NCBI RefSeq assembly: GCF_014193845.1
Contig: NZ_JACHZX010000002.1
Location: 744,001-808,000 of the forward strand
Length of the DNA stretch: 64,000 bases
Origin: Sphingomonas sp. BK345
GTDB taxonomy: Bacteria; Pseudomonadota; Alphaproteobacteria; Sphingomonadales; Sphingomonadaceae
Reading direction: 5' to 3'
Part shown: one piece after another, positions 26,644-36,398 of the stretch
Numbering within the stretch: the first letter of the stretch is position 1
Layout of the letters: each line of letters starts with the position of its first letter
The notes under the pieces: generated by a model
Databases searched by the model: none
Seen by the model: only the letters and a program-made list of their open reading frames with translations
Told to the model about the DNA's origin: nothing
Made by a program: the position numbers and the translations under genes

Positions 26644-27521
26644 ATTCGTCTGACACTCGTCTTGGCCGCGAGTTGGCCAGGATGCGCCGCATGGAAGGCG
26701 CGCCGTTCTGGAGCCTGATCGCCTCCGCGTCGCTCGCGCTCGGCATGGGGGCAGGGCTCGTCGCCAAGGCCGTCCATGCCGCCCCAGCTATGGCCGGCGT
26801 GGACACTAAGCTGGTCCGTGAGGCGCTCAAGTTGCGCCTGCCGAAGACCCCTATCGGCGCGATCGATTGCGGTCGCTTCGGCGGGCTGTGCGAAGTCGTC
26901 GCCGGCACCACGCTCTTCTACGTCGATCGGAGCGCGCGCTACCTGATGATCGGGCGGCTCTACGACATGGAGGCGCGCAGCGACCTGACCGCGGCGCGGC
27001 TGCTCGAGCTCAATCCCGACCTGCTCGCCGCCGGCGCCGCGGGTAAGCGCGACAGCGACGCCGACGAGCAGCCGGCGGCGTCGCCTGCGGCCGCCAAGGT
27101 CGACCTCGGCCAGCTGCCCGCGAACGGTGCGATCCACTGGGGGCCGGCGAACGGTCCCAAGCTGGTCGTGTTCAGCGACTTCCATTGCGGCTATTGCCGC
27201 AAGCTCTCGGCCGAGCTCGTGAAGATGGGCGCACAGGTCGAGGAGCGGCCGATCTCGATCTTCGGCGCGGAGAGCCGCAAGCTTGCCGAGGCCGTGCTCT
27301 GCGCTGGCGACCAGCCGGCCGCGGTTCACGCCGCCTATGAGGGCCGACCGGTCGCACCCGGTGCCAGGTGCGACACCGCCGGGCTCGATGCGAATGAGGC
27401 GTTTGCCAAGGCGCATGGCTTCGGCGGGACGCCGGTGATCATCCGTAGCGATGGTGCGGTCCTGCAGGGCTTCCACACCGCAGAGCAGCTCAAGGCCTTT
27501 GTCGCGGGAGGCCGGGCATGA
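26640..27521 (+). CDS. DsbC-like thiol:disulfide interchange protein, 293 aa
   Basis: Thioredoxin-fold protein with an N-terminal membrane/leader segment and the active-site motif CGYC near residue 182 (FSDFHCGYCRKL). A GTP-V loop (GGTPVIIRSDG) near the C-terminus gives the cis-proline region. It likely isomerises disulfides in the Cys-rich TraN, TraU and TraH proteins of the same operon. Dsb-type genes in F-type transfer operons are known; here it lies between traB and traV with 4-base overlaps. Confidence 0.8.
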   Translation: MNSSDTRLGRELARMRRMEGAPFWSLIASASLALGMGAGLVAKAVHAAPAMAGVDTKLVREALKLRLPKTPIGAIDCGRFGGLCEVVAGTTLFYVDRSARYLMIGRLYDMEARSDLTAARLLELNPDLLAAGAAGKRDSDADEQPAASPAAAKVDLGQLPANGAIHWGPANGPKLVVFSDFHCGYCRKLSAELVKMGAQVEERPISIFGAESRKLAEAVLCAGDQPAAVHAAYEGRPVAPGARCDTAGLDANEAFAKAHGFGGTPVIIRSDGAVLQGFHTAEQLKAFVAGGRA

Positions 27522-28348
27522 GCCGCGCCGCCACCATCGCCCTGCTGCTCACGACCGCGCTTGGCGCGAGCGGCTGCACCACGCTCGGCGGCACCGTGAA
27601 GGGCGACTTCACCTGCCGCGCGCCGGCCGGGACCTGCGCGCCCATGACCAAGATCGATGCGGCCGCGATCGGCAGCGTCGACGAGGAGGGCGCGTCGGCA
27701 CCTACGGTCGGCCCGCGCCGGCAGGGCGCGCGCGGGAAGGGCGGCAGCGTCGCCGTCCGTACCGGCGAGCGCATGCTGACCATCCTCCTTCCGGCGCATG
27801 TCGACGAAGCCGGCGTGCTCCACGATGCCGCGACGGTCCACGCCGTCGTCGAGCAGCCCGCCTGGACCTTCGCCTCGGTGGCGGAGCCCACTTCAATTTC
27901 CGAGTTCTCGCGCAGTCCCGCCCCTTCCTCCCTGCGCGAGGCGGTCGCTGGTGCTTCGGCACCGGTGATCGAGGGGCTTGAGTCTCCTCCCGCTCAAGCC
28001 CCTCAACCGTTCAGCGTGACCGCTTCGACGGCGCGCATCCCTGATCCCGCGGCGCCCAGCGCCGCGGCGATCGCCGCCGCTCGGGCCGGCCACCGGATCG
28101 GCACCAAGCAGCCGGCCACCGTGCCTGCGCCTGCGGCAAAGCGTCTGGCGCCGAATACGTCGACGCTGCCGGCCGGCAAGGTCGTCCTGCCGCAGGGCGA
28201 CCCGGCGGCCGCCCCAGCGAGGCTGAACGCGCTCGCAGCTCCGAATCTGTCGCGGCTCGGCACCACGCTCAGGCCGGTCGGCCCGGTCACGCCAGAAATG
28301 GAGGGCAGTCCTTTCAGCGTGCCCGTTGGCCAGGAGCAGCCGCGATGA
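27518..28348 (+). CDS. traV: Conjugal transfer lipoprotein TraV, 276 aa
   Basis: A lipoprotein leader ends in the GASGC lipobox at Cys20, and the next section has two cysteines in GDFTCRAPAGTCAPM, the pattern of TraV. The rest is Pro/Ala-rich and low in complexity. TraV is the outer-membrane lipoprotein of the core complex with TraK and TraB. It overlaps dsbC-like and traC by 4 bases. It is longer than F TraV because of the linker. Confidence 0.8.
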   Translation: MSRAATIALLLTTALGASGCTTLGGTVKGDFTCRAPAGTCAPMTKIDAAAIGSVDEEGASAPTVGPRRQGARGKGGSVAVRTGERMLTILLPAHVDEAGVLHDAATVHAVVEQPAWTFASVAEPTSISEFSRSPAPSSLREAVAGASAPVIEGLESPPAQAPQPFSVTASTARIPDPAAPSAAAIAAARAGHRIGTKQPATVPAPAAKRLAPNTSTLPAGKVVLPQGDPAAAPARLNALAAPNLSRLGTTLRPVGPVTPEMEGSPFSVPVGQEQPR

Positions 28349-30918
28349 GCCTCTCCTTCAAGACGCTCACGGGCACGCTACTCAAGGGCCTGTTCGGCGA
28401 TGCCGAGGAGGGCGAGGGCGATCGCCCGGTGCTCGGCCTCGACATGCTGTCGAGCTTCCTGCCCTATCGCGTGTACGAGCCGCAGACCCGGCTTTACCTC
28501 AACGCACGGTCGACCGGCTTCATCCTCAACGTGGCGCCGTTGGTCGGCGCCGACGAGCGGGTTGGCGACCTCCTCGGCCAGTTCCTGTCTGAAGGCCTGC
28601 CCGCGGGCGCCTGCGTCCAGTTCGTCCACTGGGCAAGTCCGAGGATCAGCCGCAACATCGCGCCCTGGTTCGCACCCCGCTATGCCCGTGGCGGCGTCTA
28701 CGAGCAGATCGCGCGGGCACGCACCCAGTGCCTCTATGATCTCGTCTGGACCAGCGGGTCGGGTGGCGCGCCCTTCCATGCGCGCCATCACCAGCTGCTC
28801 GTCTCGGTCGGCGTGCCCGCCAGCAGCGGCACCACCAAGGACGAGCTCATCGCCGTCCGCGAGAGCCTGGTGGGCGTGCTGCGCTCGCTCGACGTGCCCG
28901 CGCTCGATGTCGGCCCGGTCGAGCTGATCGCCTTCGTCGACGACCTGACCTCGCCAACCACCGCGAGTGGCGACGATGCGGTCGACTATAACCCGCTCGA
29001 CCCGATCGCCGATCAGGCGATCCGCCGCGACATTGAGCTCACCGTCGAGGAGAGCCGGATGCTGCTCCGGACCGAGCGCTTCCGGCCGACCGGCGCCAGC
29101 GACGGCGATGCGCCGGAGATCGGCGAGATCTACCCCGACCGCTTCGACGTGCGCCACTTCGGCGTGCGCAACATGCCCGCGCGCTGGACGCCATGGGAGA
29201 CGGCGCGGCTGATCGGCGACCTGTTCACCGACAAGCTCCGCTATCCGTGCCCGGCGGCGACGATGCTCTGCCTCGTCTATCCCGACCAGGAGGCCGCCTC
29301 GACGCGCGCAGGCATGAAGTTCCTGCGCACGACCAGCCTCTCCGAAGGCAAGTCCGCGCGCTACGTGCCGAAGCTCCGCGAACAAGCCGCCGAGTGGCGC
29401 GAGGTCCAGGCACAGCTCCAGGAAGGCCGCCGGCTGGTGCGCGCATTCTACGGCGTGACGACCTTCTCGCCAGCGGGTGACGGCGACCGCAACGAGCGCA
29501 TGGTCAAGTCGCTCTACAAGTCGGCGGGCTGGGATCTCGCCGACGAGCGCTTCCTGCAAGTGCAGGGCCTGCTCGCGGCGATGCCGCTCACGCTTGCCGA
29601 CGGGCTCGCCGCAGACCTCGAGCGCTGCCGCCGGATGCGAACCATGCTGTCGACGACGGCCGCCAACATCGCGCCAGTGCAGGGTGAATATCTGGGCGGA
29701 GCGGTGCCGCACCTCCTGTTCCTCGGTCGGCGCGGTCAGCCCTTCTTCTGGTCGCCGTTCGAAAATGGCGCCGGCAACCACAATGTCGCGATTCTTGGCA
29801 AGTCGGGCTCGGGCAAGTCGGTGCTGCTGCAGGAGATGTGCGCGAGCCTGTGCGGCGCGGGCGCCAAGGTCGTCGTCATCGACGACGGCCGCTCCTTCAT
29901 GAACAGCTGCCGTCTGCAGGGCGGCCGGTTCATCGAGTTCACGCTCGCGAGCAGGTTCTGCCTCAATCCCTTCTCGATGGTCGACGCCGATCGGGTTGCC
30001 GAAGACGAGGATTACCGGCTCGACTGCATGGCGATGCTCAAGGCCATCGTCGGCCAGATGGCGCGCTTCATCGACCGGCTGACCGACACCGAGCGCGGCC
30101 TGATCGACCAGGCGGTCAATCGGGTCTGGGAAGAGCAGGGCAGGGCGGGTTCAGTCGAGGCCGTCGCGCTCGCGCTCGACGCGACCGGCAATGCCGACGC
30201 CGCCAACCTCGCCATCGCCATGGGCCCGTTCCGCGCGGGCGGCACCTATGGCGGGTTCTTCAACGGCGAGGCGACGCTGCGCCTCGAGGCCGACTTCACC
30301 GTCTTCGAGATGTCGGATCTCGCCACGCGCGAGGAGCTGCGCTCGGTCGTGCTGACCGCGATCATGTTCATGACCGGCCAGGCGATGACCCGCTCGCCCC
30401 GATCTGTGAAGAAGCTGCTGCTCATCGATGAGGCCTGGGCGATGCTCAAGGGCGGGTCGATGTCCGATTTCGTCGAGACCTATGCGCGCACCGCCCGCAA
30501 ATATGGTGGCGCGCTCTGCACCGCGACGCAGTCCCTCAACGACTTTTACAAGTCGGACGGCGCGACCGCGGCGCTCGAGAACTCGGACTGGATGCTGGTC
30601 CTCCAGCAGAAGCCCGAGACGATCGCCGACCTGCGCAAGTCTGCCCGGCTCGACATGGACGACCGCACCGAAGGGCTGATCCGGTCGCTTAAGCGCTCCG
30701 GCAGCGAATATTCGGAAATCTTCATCCGCGGCCCCGAGTGCCAGGCGATCGGCCGACTCGTGCTCGATCCCTTCTCCGCGACCGTCTTCTCCTCCTCGCC
30801 TGACACCTATGCAGCGATTGAGCGGCGCCTCGCCCGCGGCCAGACGATCGCCGAGGCGATCGAGGCGGTGTCGCTTGGGGAGACCGAACCCCTCCAGCCG
30901 GAGCCGCATCGTGGCTGA
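28345..30918 (+). CDS. traC: Conjugal transfer ATPase TraC (VirB4-like), 857 aa
   Basis: Walker A is GKSGSGKS near residue 486 and Walker B is LLLIDEAWAML near residue 690, with a following TATQSLNDFY segment typical of TraC/VirB4 ATPases. The N-terminal third is the TraC-specific domain. It powers pilus assembly at the inner membrane. Both ends overlap neighbours, so it is in the single operon. Length fits the family. Confidence 0.9.
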   Translation: MSLSFKTLTGTLLKGLFGDAEEGEGDRPVLGLDMLSSFLPYRVYEPQTRLYLNARSTGFILNVAPLVGADERVGDLLGQFLSEGLPAGACVQFVHWASPRISRNIAPWFAPRYARGGVYEQIARARTQCLYDLVWTSGSGGAPFHARHHQLLVSVGVPASSGTTKDELIAVRESLVGVLRSLDVPALDVGPVELIAFVDDLTSPTTASGDDAVDYNPLDPIADQAIRRDIELTVEESRMLLRTERFRPTGASDGDAPEIGEIYPDRFDVRHFGVRNMPARWTPWETARLIGDLFTDKLRYPCPAATMLCLVYPDQEAASTRAGMKFLRTTSLSEGKSARYVPKLREQAAEWREVQAQLQEGRRLVRAFYGVTTFSPAGDGDRNERMVKSLYKSAGWDLADERFLQVQGLLAAMPLTLADGLAADLERCRRMRTMLSTTAANIAPVQGEYLGGAVPHLLFLGRRGQPFFWSPFENGAGNHNVAILGKSGSGKSVLLQEMCASLCGAGAKVVVIDDGRSFMNSCRLQGGRFIEFTLASRFCLNPFSMVDADRVAEDEDYRLDCMAMLKAIVGQMARFIDRLTDTERGLIDQAVNRVWEEQGRAGSVEAVALALDATGNADAANLAIAMGPFRAGGTYGGFFNGEATLRLEADFTVFEMSDLATREELRSVVLTAIMFMTGQAMTRSPRSVKKLLLIDEAWAMLKGGSMSDFVETYARTARKYGGALCTATQSLNDFYKSDGATAALENSDWMLVLQQKPETIADLRKSARLDMDDRTEGLIRSLKRSGSEYSEIFIRGPECQAIGRLVLDPFSATVFSSSPDTYAAIERRLARGQTIAEAIEAVSLGETEPLQPEPHRG

Positions 30919-31270
30919 CCGCTTTCTCAACCTTCGCCCACGGCTCGCCCGCGCCGGCCGCATCCTCGCCGACGCCTGCCACATCACGCTCAGCGTCACC
31001 CTGTGGCTCGCGGGCACGGTGCTGGCAGCGCTGGGTGCGGTGTTCGCCTTCGTCATCGTCGCCGCGGACGGGCGTCCGTTGCGCTTCTTCGCGCACCTCC
31101 AGAATCTGGCGACGCACTACCTCTTCGCCGATCCGGCAGCGCGGAAGCACTTCGACGGGCAGGTGCTGGTACTGTTTCTCGGCGTGGTCGGCCTGTTCCT
31201 GATCGCGCGGCTGCCCGGCTTCGCCACCCGCCTGCGCCGCGAGCTCGCGCGAGGAGGCCGGCATGGCTGA
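30911..31270 (+). CDS. Small membrane protein in the tra operon, 119 aa
   Basis: Starts at GTG 30911 inside the end of traC. Two membrane segments (about 30-55 and 80-102) flank a hydrophilic region. I do not recognise a named Tra protein; a small membrane gene at this position is common in sphingomonad and related F-type operons but not in F itself. Overlaps trbI by 8 bases. Role in pilus assembly is inferred from position. Confidence 0.6.
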   Translation: MADRFLNLRPRLARAGRILADACHITLSVTLWLAGTVLAALGAVFAFVIVAADGRPLRFFAHLQNLATHYLFADPAARKHFDGQVLVLFLGVVGLFLIARLPGFATRLRRELARGGRHG

Positions 31271-31661
31271 GCCTGCCGTCACCACCTCGCGCACCATTGC
31301 GGGCTGGCCGGTCACCCGCGTGCTGCTCGGGATCGTCCTGATCGCAGCCCTGATCTGGACGGCTTGGGCGACCCGCGCGCTCGTAGAGCTGCAACATCGC
31401 CGCGTCGTTTCGGTGAGCCTGTCGCGGCTGGTCGAGGATTTCGTCGCGGCGGAAGCGCGCAACGGCGGCACGCCCGAGCAGTCGGCCCGCCGCACCGCGA
31501 CCTATCTCGCCGCGATCAACAAGGCGGTCGCCGACATGGGGGCAGGCGGCACGACCGTGCTCGTCTCCGAGGCGACGCTCGGCCGCTCGGTCGAGGACCG
31601 AACCGACGACGTGCGTGCCCGCGTCACGAAGGCCGTGGAGGCTGGCCTTGAGCCACGCTGA
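31263..31661 (+). CDS. trbI: Conjugal transfer protein TrbI (F-type), 132 aa
   Basis: One membrane segment (about residues 20-40) then a periplasmic helical part, as in F-type TrbI. In F, TrbI affects pilus retraction or outgrowth. The gene starts in the end of the previous one and is followed by the S26 peptidase frame with a 14-base overlap. Name is supported by position before traW and by size. Confidence 0.75.
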   Translation: MAEPAVTTSRTIAGWPVTRVLLGIVLIAALIWTAWATRALVELQHRRVVSVSLSRLVEDFVAAEARNGGTPEQSARRTATYLAAINKAVADMGAGGTTVLVSEATLGRSVEDRTDDVRARVTKAVEAGLEPR

Positions 31662-32181
31662 TGCCGATCCGCGCTTCTGGTCGCCGGCGCGGGCGCGCCG
31701 CTGGGCGACGCTCGCCCTGCTGGCCGTGGGTGGCACGGCCTATGCCGCGCTTGCCGACTGGAGCGATGGCCACGTCTTCCTGGTCAACCAGAGCACGAGC
31801 CTGCCCAACTGGGCCTTCCTCGTCGACCGGCACCGGACGCCCGGCCGCGGCGAGCATGTCTTCTTCGATCCGCCCGCAAGCCCGCTCCTCGAGCGGCACT
31901 TCGGGCGCGCTCACCAGCCGTTCGGCAAGATCGTCTACGGCGTTGCCGGCGACGAGGTGACCCGGCGCGGTCGGCTGTTCCTCGTCAACGGCCGGGTGGT
32001 CGCGCTCGCCAAGGCCAGGACGCTACGCGGCGAGCCGCTCGACCTGGGTCCGACCGGCACGATCCCGCGCGGCTGCTATTTCGTCGCGACGCCCAACAAG
32101 GACAGCTTCGACAGCCGCTATGCCCTGATCGGCTGGGTCTGCCGCCGCCAGGTCCTCGGCACCGGGGAGGCCATCCTGTGA
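31648..32181 (+). CDS. S26 signal peptidase of the transfer operon (TraF/TrhF-like), 177 aa
   Basis: Peptidase of the conjugal S26 group: a membrane segment (about 15-35), STSLPNWAFLV for the catalytic Ser region, GKIVYGVAGDEV with the catalytic Lys, and DSFDSRYALIGWV near the C-terminus. It probably matures the TraA prepilin leader. The start is taken as TTG 31648 within the end of trbI because no ATG precedes the membrane segment in frame; an alternative upstream codon cannot be excluded. Overlaps traW. Confidence 0.75.
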   Translation: MSHADADPRFWSPARARRWATLALLAVGGTAYAALADWSDGHVFLVNQSTSLPNWAFLVDRHRTPGRGEHVFFDPPASPLLERHFGRAHQPFGKIVYGVAGDEVTRRGRLFLVNGRVVALAKARTLRGEPLDLGPTGTIPRGCYFVATPNKDSFDSRYALIGWVCRRQVLGTGEAIL

Positions 32182-32822
32182 GCCGGCGCCTCCACCTCAT
32201 CCTGCTGGCAAGCTGCCTCGCCGCGTCAGGGCCAGGGTTCGCTCGGGACTATGGCCAGCAGGGCGCGCTCTTTCCGGTGGTTGAGGCCGACCTGCTCTCG
32301 GTCATCCAGAAAAGGCTGACCGCCATGCAGGCCTCGGGCGAGATCGACCGCGCCAACCGCCAGCTCGCGGAGCGGACTGCCGCTCAGGTCCGCCGGCCGG
32401 TGCCGGTGCCGGGGATCGGCGATGCCGCCGAGGAGCGGCGCTGGACCTTTGATCCGACTATCACCGTCCACGCGGATCTGCGCGATGGGCGCGGTCGCGT
32501 CGTCGTCGCCGCAGGCACCCGCGTGAACCCGCTCGACACCGTGCCACTCCGCCAGCGGCTCGTCTTCCTCGACGGCGACGATGAGGGCCAGGTCGCCTGG
32601 GCGATGGATGCCACGACGGCGCTCAACGCCAAGCTGATCCTGGTGTCGGGCTCGCCGGTCGCCTTGATGAAGGCCCAGCAGCGCCGCTTCTACTTCGACC
32701 AGAAGGGCACGCTCACCCGCCATTTCGGCATCCGCGCCGTGCCGGCCGTGGTCGAGCAGCAAGGCCGCACGCTCGCCGTCCGTGAGCTGGCGCTCCGGGG
32801 AACAAAAGGAGATCACAAGTGA
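32178..32822 (+). CDS. traW: Conjugal transfer protein TraW, 214 aa
   Basis: A signal peptide (about residues 1-22, ending FAR) is followed by a soluble periplasmic protein with RRWTFDPTITV and IRAVPAVVEQQG segments typical of TraW. TraW works with TrbC and TraU in pilus assembly. It starts at GTG 32178 and overlaps traU by 4 bases. Confidence 0.85.
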   Translation: MSRRLHLILLASCLAASGPGFARDYGQQGALFPVVEADLLSVIQKRLTAMQASGEIDRANRQLAERTAAQVRRPVPVPGIGDAAEERRWTFDPTITVHADLRDGRGRVVVAAGTRVNPLDTVPLRQRLVFLDGDDEGQVAWAMDATTALNAKLILVSGSPVALMKAQQRRFYFDQKGTLTRHFGIRAVPAVVEQQGRTLAVRELALRGTKGDHK

Positions 32823-33907
32823 GTGCGATGAGCAATCGCGAGTGGTTTGCCGCAGCGCGCGAGCGCCATGCGGCCGCGCGGCGCCGCCGTCGCTTCGGTC
32901 TGGCTGCGCTCGTCGCGCTGCTCGCCATCGTCGGCCTCGCGCTCGCTTCACCGGCGCGGGCGGAGGGCACGCCCGGCAAGTGCACCGGCCGCTTCGTCAA
33001 CCCGATCACCGACGTGTGCTGGAGCTGCCTCTTCCCGATGTCGGTGGGCGGGCTCAACATCTGGCCGTCGCTTGCCGGCCGTCCCGACACCGACAATCCG
33101 ACCCTGCCGGTCTGCGCCTGCGGCCTTCGGGTTGGGATCGCGATGGGCTTCTGGGAGCCGGTTCGGCTCGCCGACGTCAGCATGAAGCCGTGGTGCTTCG
33201 TCAACCTCGGCGGTCTCAAGCTCGATCCCGGCTTTGACATCGGCTTCAAGACGATCGCCGGGCCGAGCGCGGTCGGCGGCAAGGCGCAGAACACCAGCGG
33301 CTGGCACGTCCACTGGTACGCCTATCCGCTCATCTACTGGATGAACATCGTGGCGGACTTCCTCTGCCTGGAGACGGGCGGGATCGACATCCTCTACATC
33401 ACCGAGGTCGATCCGCTCTGGCAGGACTCCGAACTCACCGCGATCATCAACCCCGAGGCGGTGCTGTTCGCCAACCCGCTGGCGCTCGCGGCCTGCGCCG
33501 CCGACTGCGTCGCGGCCACCGCCAAGCTGCCGACCGATCCTCTGTTCTGGTGCGCCGGCTGCCAGGGCACGATGTATCCCCTGAACGGCAACGTCGCCGC
33601 TTCGATCGGCCATGTGCAGGCCTCGCGGCTCGCGCTCGCCCGCTTTGCCTACAAGCTCCACCGCGAGCTCGTCGCCTGGGGCACGATGGGCAGCAAGGGC
33701 CTGTGCGGCAGCTACCTCATGCCGGTGATGCGGAAGCAGCAATATCGCTTCCAGGCCACCAACCCCAATCCGCAGACCGGCGGGCGCTACGCCTGCGCGC
33801 CAATCGGCGCGTCGACCACCTTCATGTCGGCCGGCCAGGTCTATCCCGCGATCGGAGAAGATATGGGCTATCTCGTCTGGCGCAAACGCAACTGTTGCGT
33901 GCTGTGA
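32819..33907 (+). CDS. traU: Conjugal transfer protein TraU, 362 aa
   Basis: A leader-like hydrophobic stretch (about 25-45) is followed by many paired cysteines (CTGRFVNPITDVCWSCLFP, VCACG, CAADC, CAGCQG, GLCGSYLM and RNCCVL), the Cys-rich pattern of TraU. It is periplasmic and depends on disulfide formation, in line with the DsbC-like gene upstream. Starts at GTG 32819 and ends 1 base into trbC (TGATG). Confidence 0.9.
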   Translation: MSAMSNREWFAAARERHAAARRRRRFGLAALVALLAIVGLALASPARAEGTPGKCTGRFVNPITDVCWSCLFPMSVGGLNIWPSLAGRPDTDNPTLPVCACGLRVGIAMGFWEPVRLADVSMKPWCFVNLGGLKLDPGFDIGFKTIAGPSAVGGKAQNTSGWHVHWYAYPLIYWMNIVADFLCLETGGIDILYITEVDPLWQDSELTAIINPEAVLFANPLALAACAADCVAATAKLPTDPLFWCAGCQGTMYPLNGNVAASIGHVQASRLALARFAYKLHRELVAWGTMGSKGLCGSYLMPVMRKQQYRFQATNPNPQTGGRYACAPIGASTTFMSAGQVYPAIGEDMGYLVWRKRNCCVL

Positions 33908-34659
33908 TGCGGCGCCGTCTCCCCCTTATCGCCGGCACCGCCGCCTTTACCGGCTTGCTGCTCGGCCTCGCCGCCGCCTCCGGCGCCCAGACCGTCGACG
34001 GCCTCGACCTCGCCAAGGTGCGCGCGCGGGCCAAGCTGTCGCCGCAGGAAGCCGAAGCGCTCACCAACGTCGTCGCCCGGCGCGGCGAGGCGCTCCGCCG
34101 GGAAGCCGCCGACAATGCGGCCTCGGCCCGCGCTGTCGCCACCCGCTACGCCTCGACCAAGACCAGCGGTGATCCGGCCGCGACCTTCGACTTCGACGGG
34201 ATGGTCGCCGCTTCGGGCAAGCAGATGGAACCGGAGGACGCGCCGCGGCTGGTCGCGTTCGCCAGCCTGTCGATGCCGTCCGCTTCGCTCAAGGCGATGA
34301 TCGCGGACGTCAGCAGGGCAGGCGGCGTGGTCGTGTTCCGCGGCTTGCCCGGCAACTCGGCCAGGACGTTCACGACCGCGCTTGCGAAGGTGCTGCCGCC
34401 CGGGGAGGTCAAGGCGGCGGTGGGCATCGACCCGCGGCTGTTCCGTGCCTTCGAGGTCGAGGCCGTGCCGGCTTATGTCGTAACCGCCACCGACTTCGAC
34501 CTGTGTGACGGGTTCGATTGCCGGACGACCCTGCCGCCGCACGATCGCATGGACGGCAATGTCACGCTGGCGCACGCGCTCGACACCTTCGCCCGCGGCG
34601 ATGGTCCCGGTGCCCGGGTCGCGGCGGTCTATCGTGCCCGGCTGGGAGAGGCGCAGTGA
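33907..34659 (+). CDS. trbC: Conjugal transfer protein TrbC (F-type), 250 aa
   Basis: Signal peptide at residues 1-27, then a helical part and a thioredoxin-like C-terminal fold with LVAFASLSMPSASL and VEAVPAYVVTATDFDLCDGF. F-type TrbC acts with TraW. It overlaps traU by 1 base and traN by 4 (GTGA). Confidence 0.85.
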   Translation: MRRRLPLIAGTAAFTGLLLGLAAASGAQTVDGLDLAKVRARAKLSPQEAEALTNVVARRGEALRREAADNAASARAVATRYASTKTSGDPAATFDFDGMVAASGKQMEPEDAPRLVAFASLSMPSASLKAMIADVSRAGGVVVFRGLPGNSARTFTTALAKVLPPGEVKAAVGIDPRLFRAFEVEAVPAYVVTATDFDLCDGFDCRTTLPPHDRMDGNVTLAHALDTFARGDGPGARVAAVYRARLGEAQ

Positions 34660-36398
34660 GCCCGGCCCGCACCAGCCTAGGGCTCGTGCTCGCCCTGTTC
34701 GCCGCCGGCCTCGGCGCAGGCGGGGCGCTCGGCCAGAGCCAGACCGAAGCCGCGCGCGCCGAAGGAAAGGCGTTCGGCACTGATGCGCTCGGCAAGTCGC
34801 AGGACGCGGCCAAGACGGCGCCCACCGCCGATCGCGTGCCGGGCTTCGCCGGCACGTCCTCGCAATCGGCGCTATTCGACGATCCCGACGCGATCGCCGC
34901 CCAGGCGACCTCGGCGGCGTCGAGCAATGAAGGCTATGCGACCATCCGCTCCTCGCTCGACCGCCGGCCGCGCGTGGCCATCGAGGACATCGAGGCGACG
35001 ATCGCGCGCGGACGCGCCATCTCCGACGATCCCGCGACCTATGTGAGCGGCATGAGCGTCGGCGGCGGCCAGGGCAGCTGCCGCGAGCTGCCGCCCTCGA
35101 TCGGTGCCAGCGGCACCTACGAAGCCACCTGCAACGACGGGGTCGCGCTGGAACAGCGGACGGCGAGCTGCACGATCCCGCTGGTCGTTTCTGTGATCAA
35201 GAAGACCGGCTATCGCTACTGGTGCAGCGACTTCAACGCTGGCTTCAACCGCGTCGATGATTGCAGCCTGTTCGAGCAGGCGTCGTGCCAGCGCACCGGC
35301 TCGCACGAAGGTCGCTGCCTTCAAGGCTACAGCAAGCCGCCCTACCAATATTGCACCGAGCCCGGCGAGCCGGTCGAGGAGCTGCTCTGCGACGCGCCCG
35401 TGCCTGGCGCCACGCTCCGTGGCACCGAGACCCAGAGCAGCGTCGCCGAGCGCCGCGACGAGGGCGCCTGCGCGAGCCTCGCCGGCGACAGCGGCTGCGC
35501 GAGCACGGTGGAGACCTGCACCTCGAGCGATCCGGTGACCCGAGTGATCGATGGCGTCTCAGTGACCAAGCCCTGCTGGGCGTGGCAGCGGACCTATGAC
35601 TGCCACAAGGCGGTGCCGGCGCAGAACTGCGAGGCGCTGGAGGCGAACAAGGACTGCCGCTTCGAGCGCGAGGAGTGCCTGACCGACGAGACGCCGTGTC
35701 CAACCCGCGAGCGGATCTACAGCTGCACGGTCCCGGACGGACCGACGCCAGCCAAGCAATATGTCTGCGACGGCGACATCTACTGCGTCAACGGCGAGTG
35801 CGAGACGATCAACCGCCAGCCCAATGACGAGTTCAAGGATGCGGCGGTGGCGCTCAACGCCGCTGCCCAAGCCGGCAAGGAGTTCGATCCCGCCAAGCTG
35901 ACGCTGTTCAAGGGCGAGCGCGATACCTGCCACTCGAAGGTGTTCGGCATCTTCAATTGCTGCGCGGGCAAGGCCTTCCCGCTGATCCCTTTTTCGCAGC
36001 TGCTGGTGACGCTGGGCTGCGATCGCGAGGAGGTCCTGCTTCACCAGCGCGACGCCCAGGGTCTCTGCCACTATGTCGGCAGCTACTGCTCGGCCAGCGT
36101 CTTCGGCATCTGCGTCACCAAGAAGAAGGCCTACTGCTGCTTCGAGTCGAAGCTCAGCCGCATCCTGCAGGAGCAGGGCAGGGTGCAGATCAACAAGCCG
36201 TGGGGCAGCCCGAAGAAGGAGAGCTGCCAGGGCTTCACCATCGATGAGTTCGCCCGGCTCGACCTCAGCCGCATGGACTTCTCCGAAGTCTATGCCGAGT
36301 TCCAGGATGCGGCCAAGCTTCCCGATGAGCTCGGCACCGTCGCCACCCTGCAGCAGAAGATCGCCGACTATTATGCGGTGAACGGAGGCGGCCGATGA
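34656..36398 (+). CDS. traN: Mating-pair stabilisation protein TraN, 580 aa
   Basis: A signal peptide leads into a long cysteine-rich protein with more than thirty cysteines, including CCAGKAFPLIP and YCCFESKLSRILQEQGR near the C-terminus, characteristic of TraN. It is an outer-membrane adhesin that stabilises mating pairs; receptor choice usually lies in a central variable region. Start is GTG 34656 coupled to trbC. Overlaps traF by 4 bases. Confidence 0.9.
   Translation: MSPARTSLGLVLALFAAGLGAGGALGQSQTEAARAEGKAFGTDALGKSQDAAKTAPTADRVPGFAGTSSQSALFDDPDAIAAQATSAASSNEGYATIRSSLDRRPRVAIEDIEATIARGRAISDDPATYVSGMSVGGGQGSCRELPPSIGASGTYEATCNDGVALEQRTASCTIPLVVSVIKKTGYRYWCSDFNAGFNRVDDCSLFEQASCQRTGSHEGRCLQGYSKPPYQYCTEPGEPVEELLCDAPVPGATLRGTETQSSVAERRDEGACASLAGDSGCASTVETCTSSDPVTRVIDGVSVTKPCWAWQRTYDCHKAVPAQNCEALEANKDCRFEREECLTDETPCPTRERIYSCTVPDGPTPAKQYVCDGDIYCVNGECETINRQPNDEFKDAAVALNAAAQAGKEFDPAKLTLFKGERDTCHSKVFGIFNCCAGKAFPLIPFSQLLVTLGCDREEVLLHQRDAQGLCHYVGSYCSASVFGICVTKKKAYCCFESKLSRILQEQGRVQINKPWGSPKKESCQGFTIDEFARLDLSRMDFSEVYAEFQDAAKLPDELGTVATLQQKIADYYAVNGGGR

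Noticed and set aside
28378..29781. Long minus-strand open frame, 467 aa
   Set aside because: Shadow of traC, typical of high-GC DNA.
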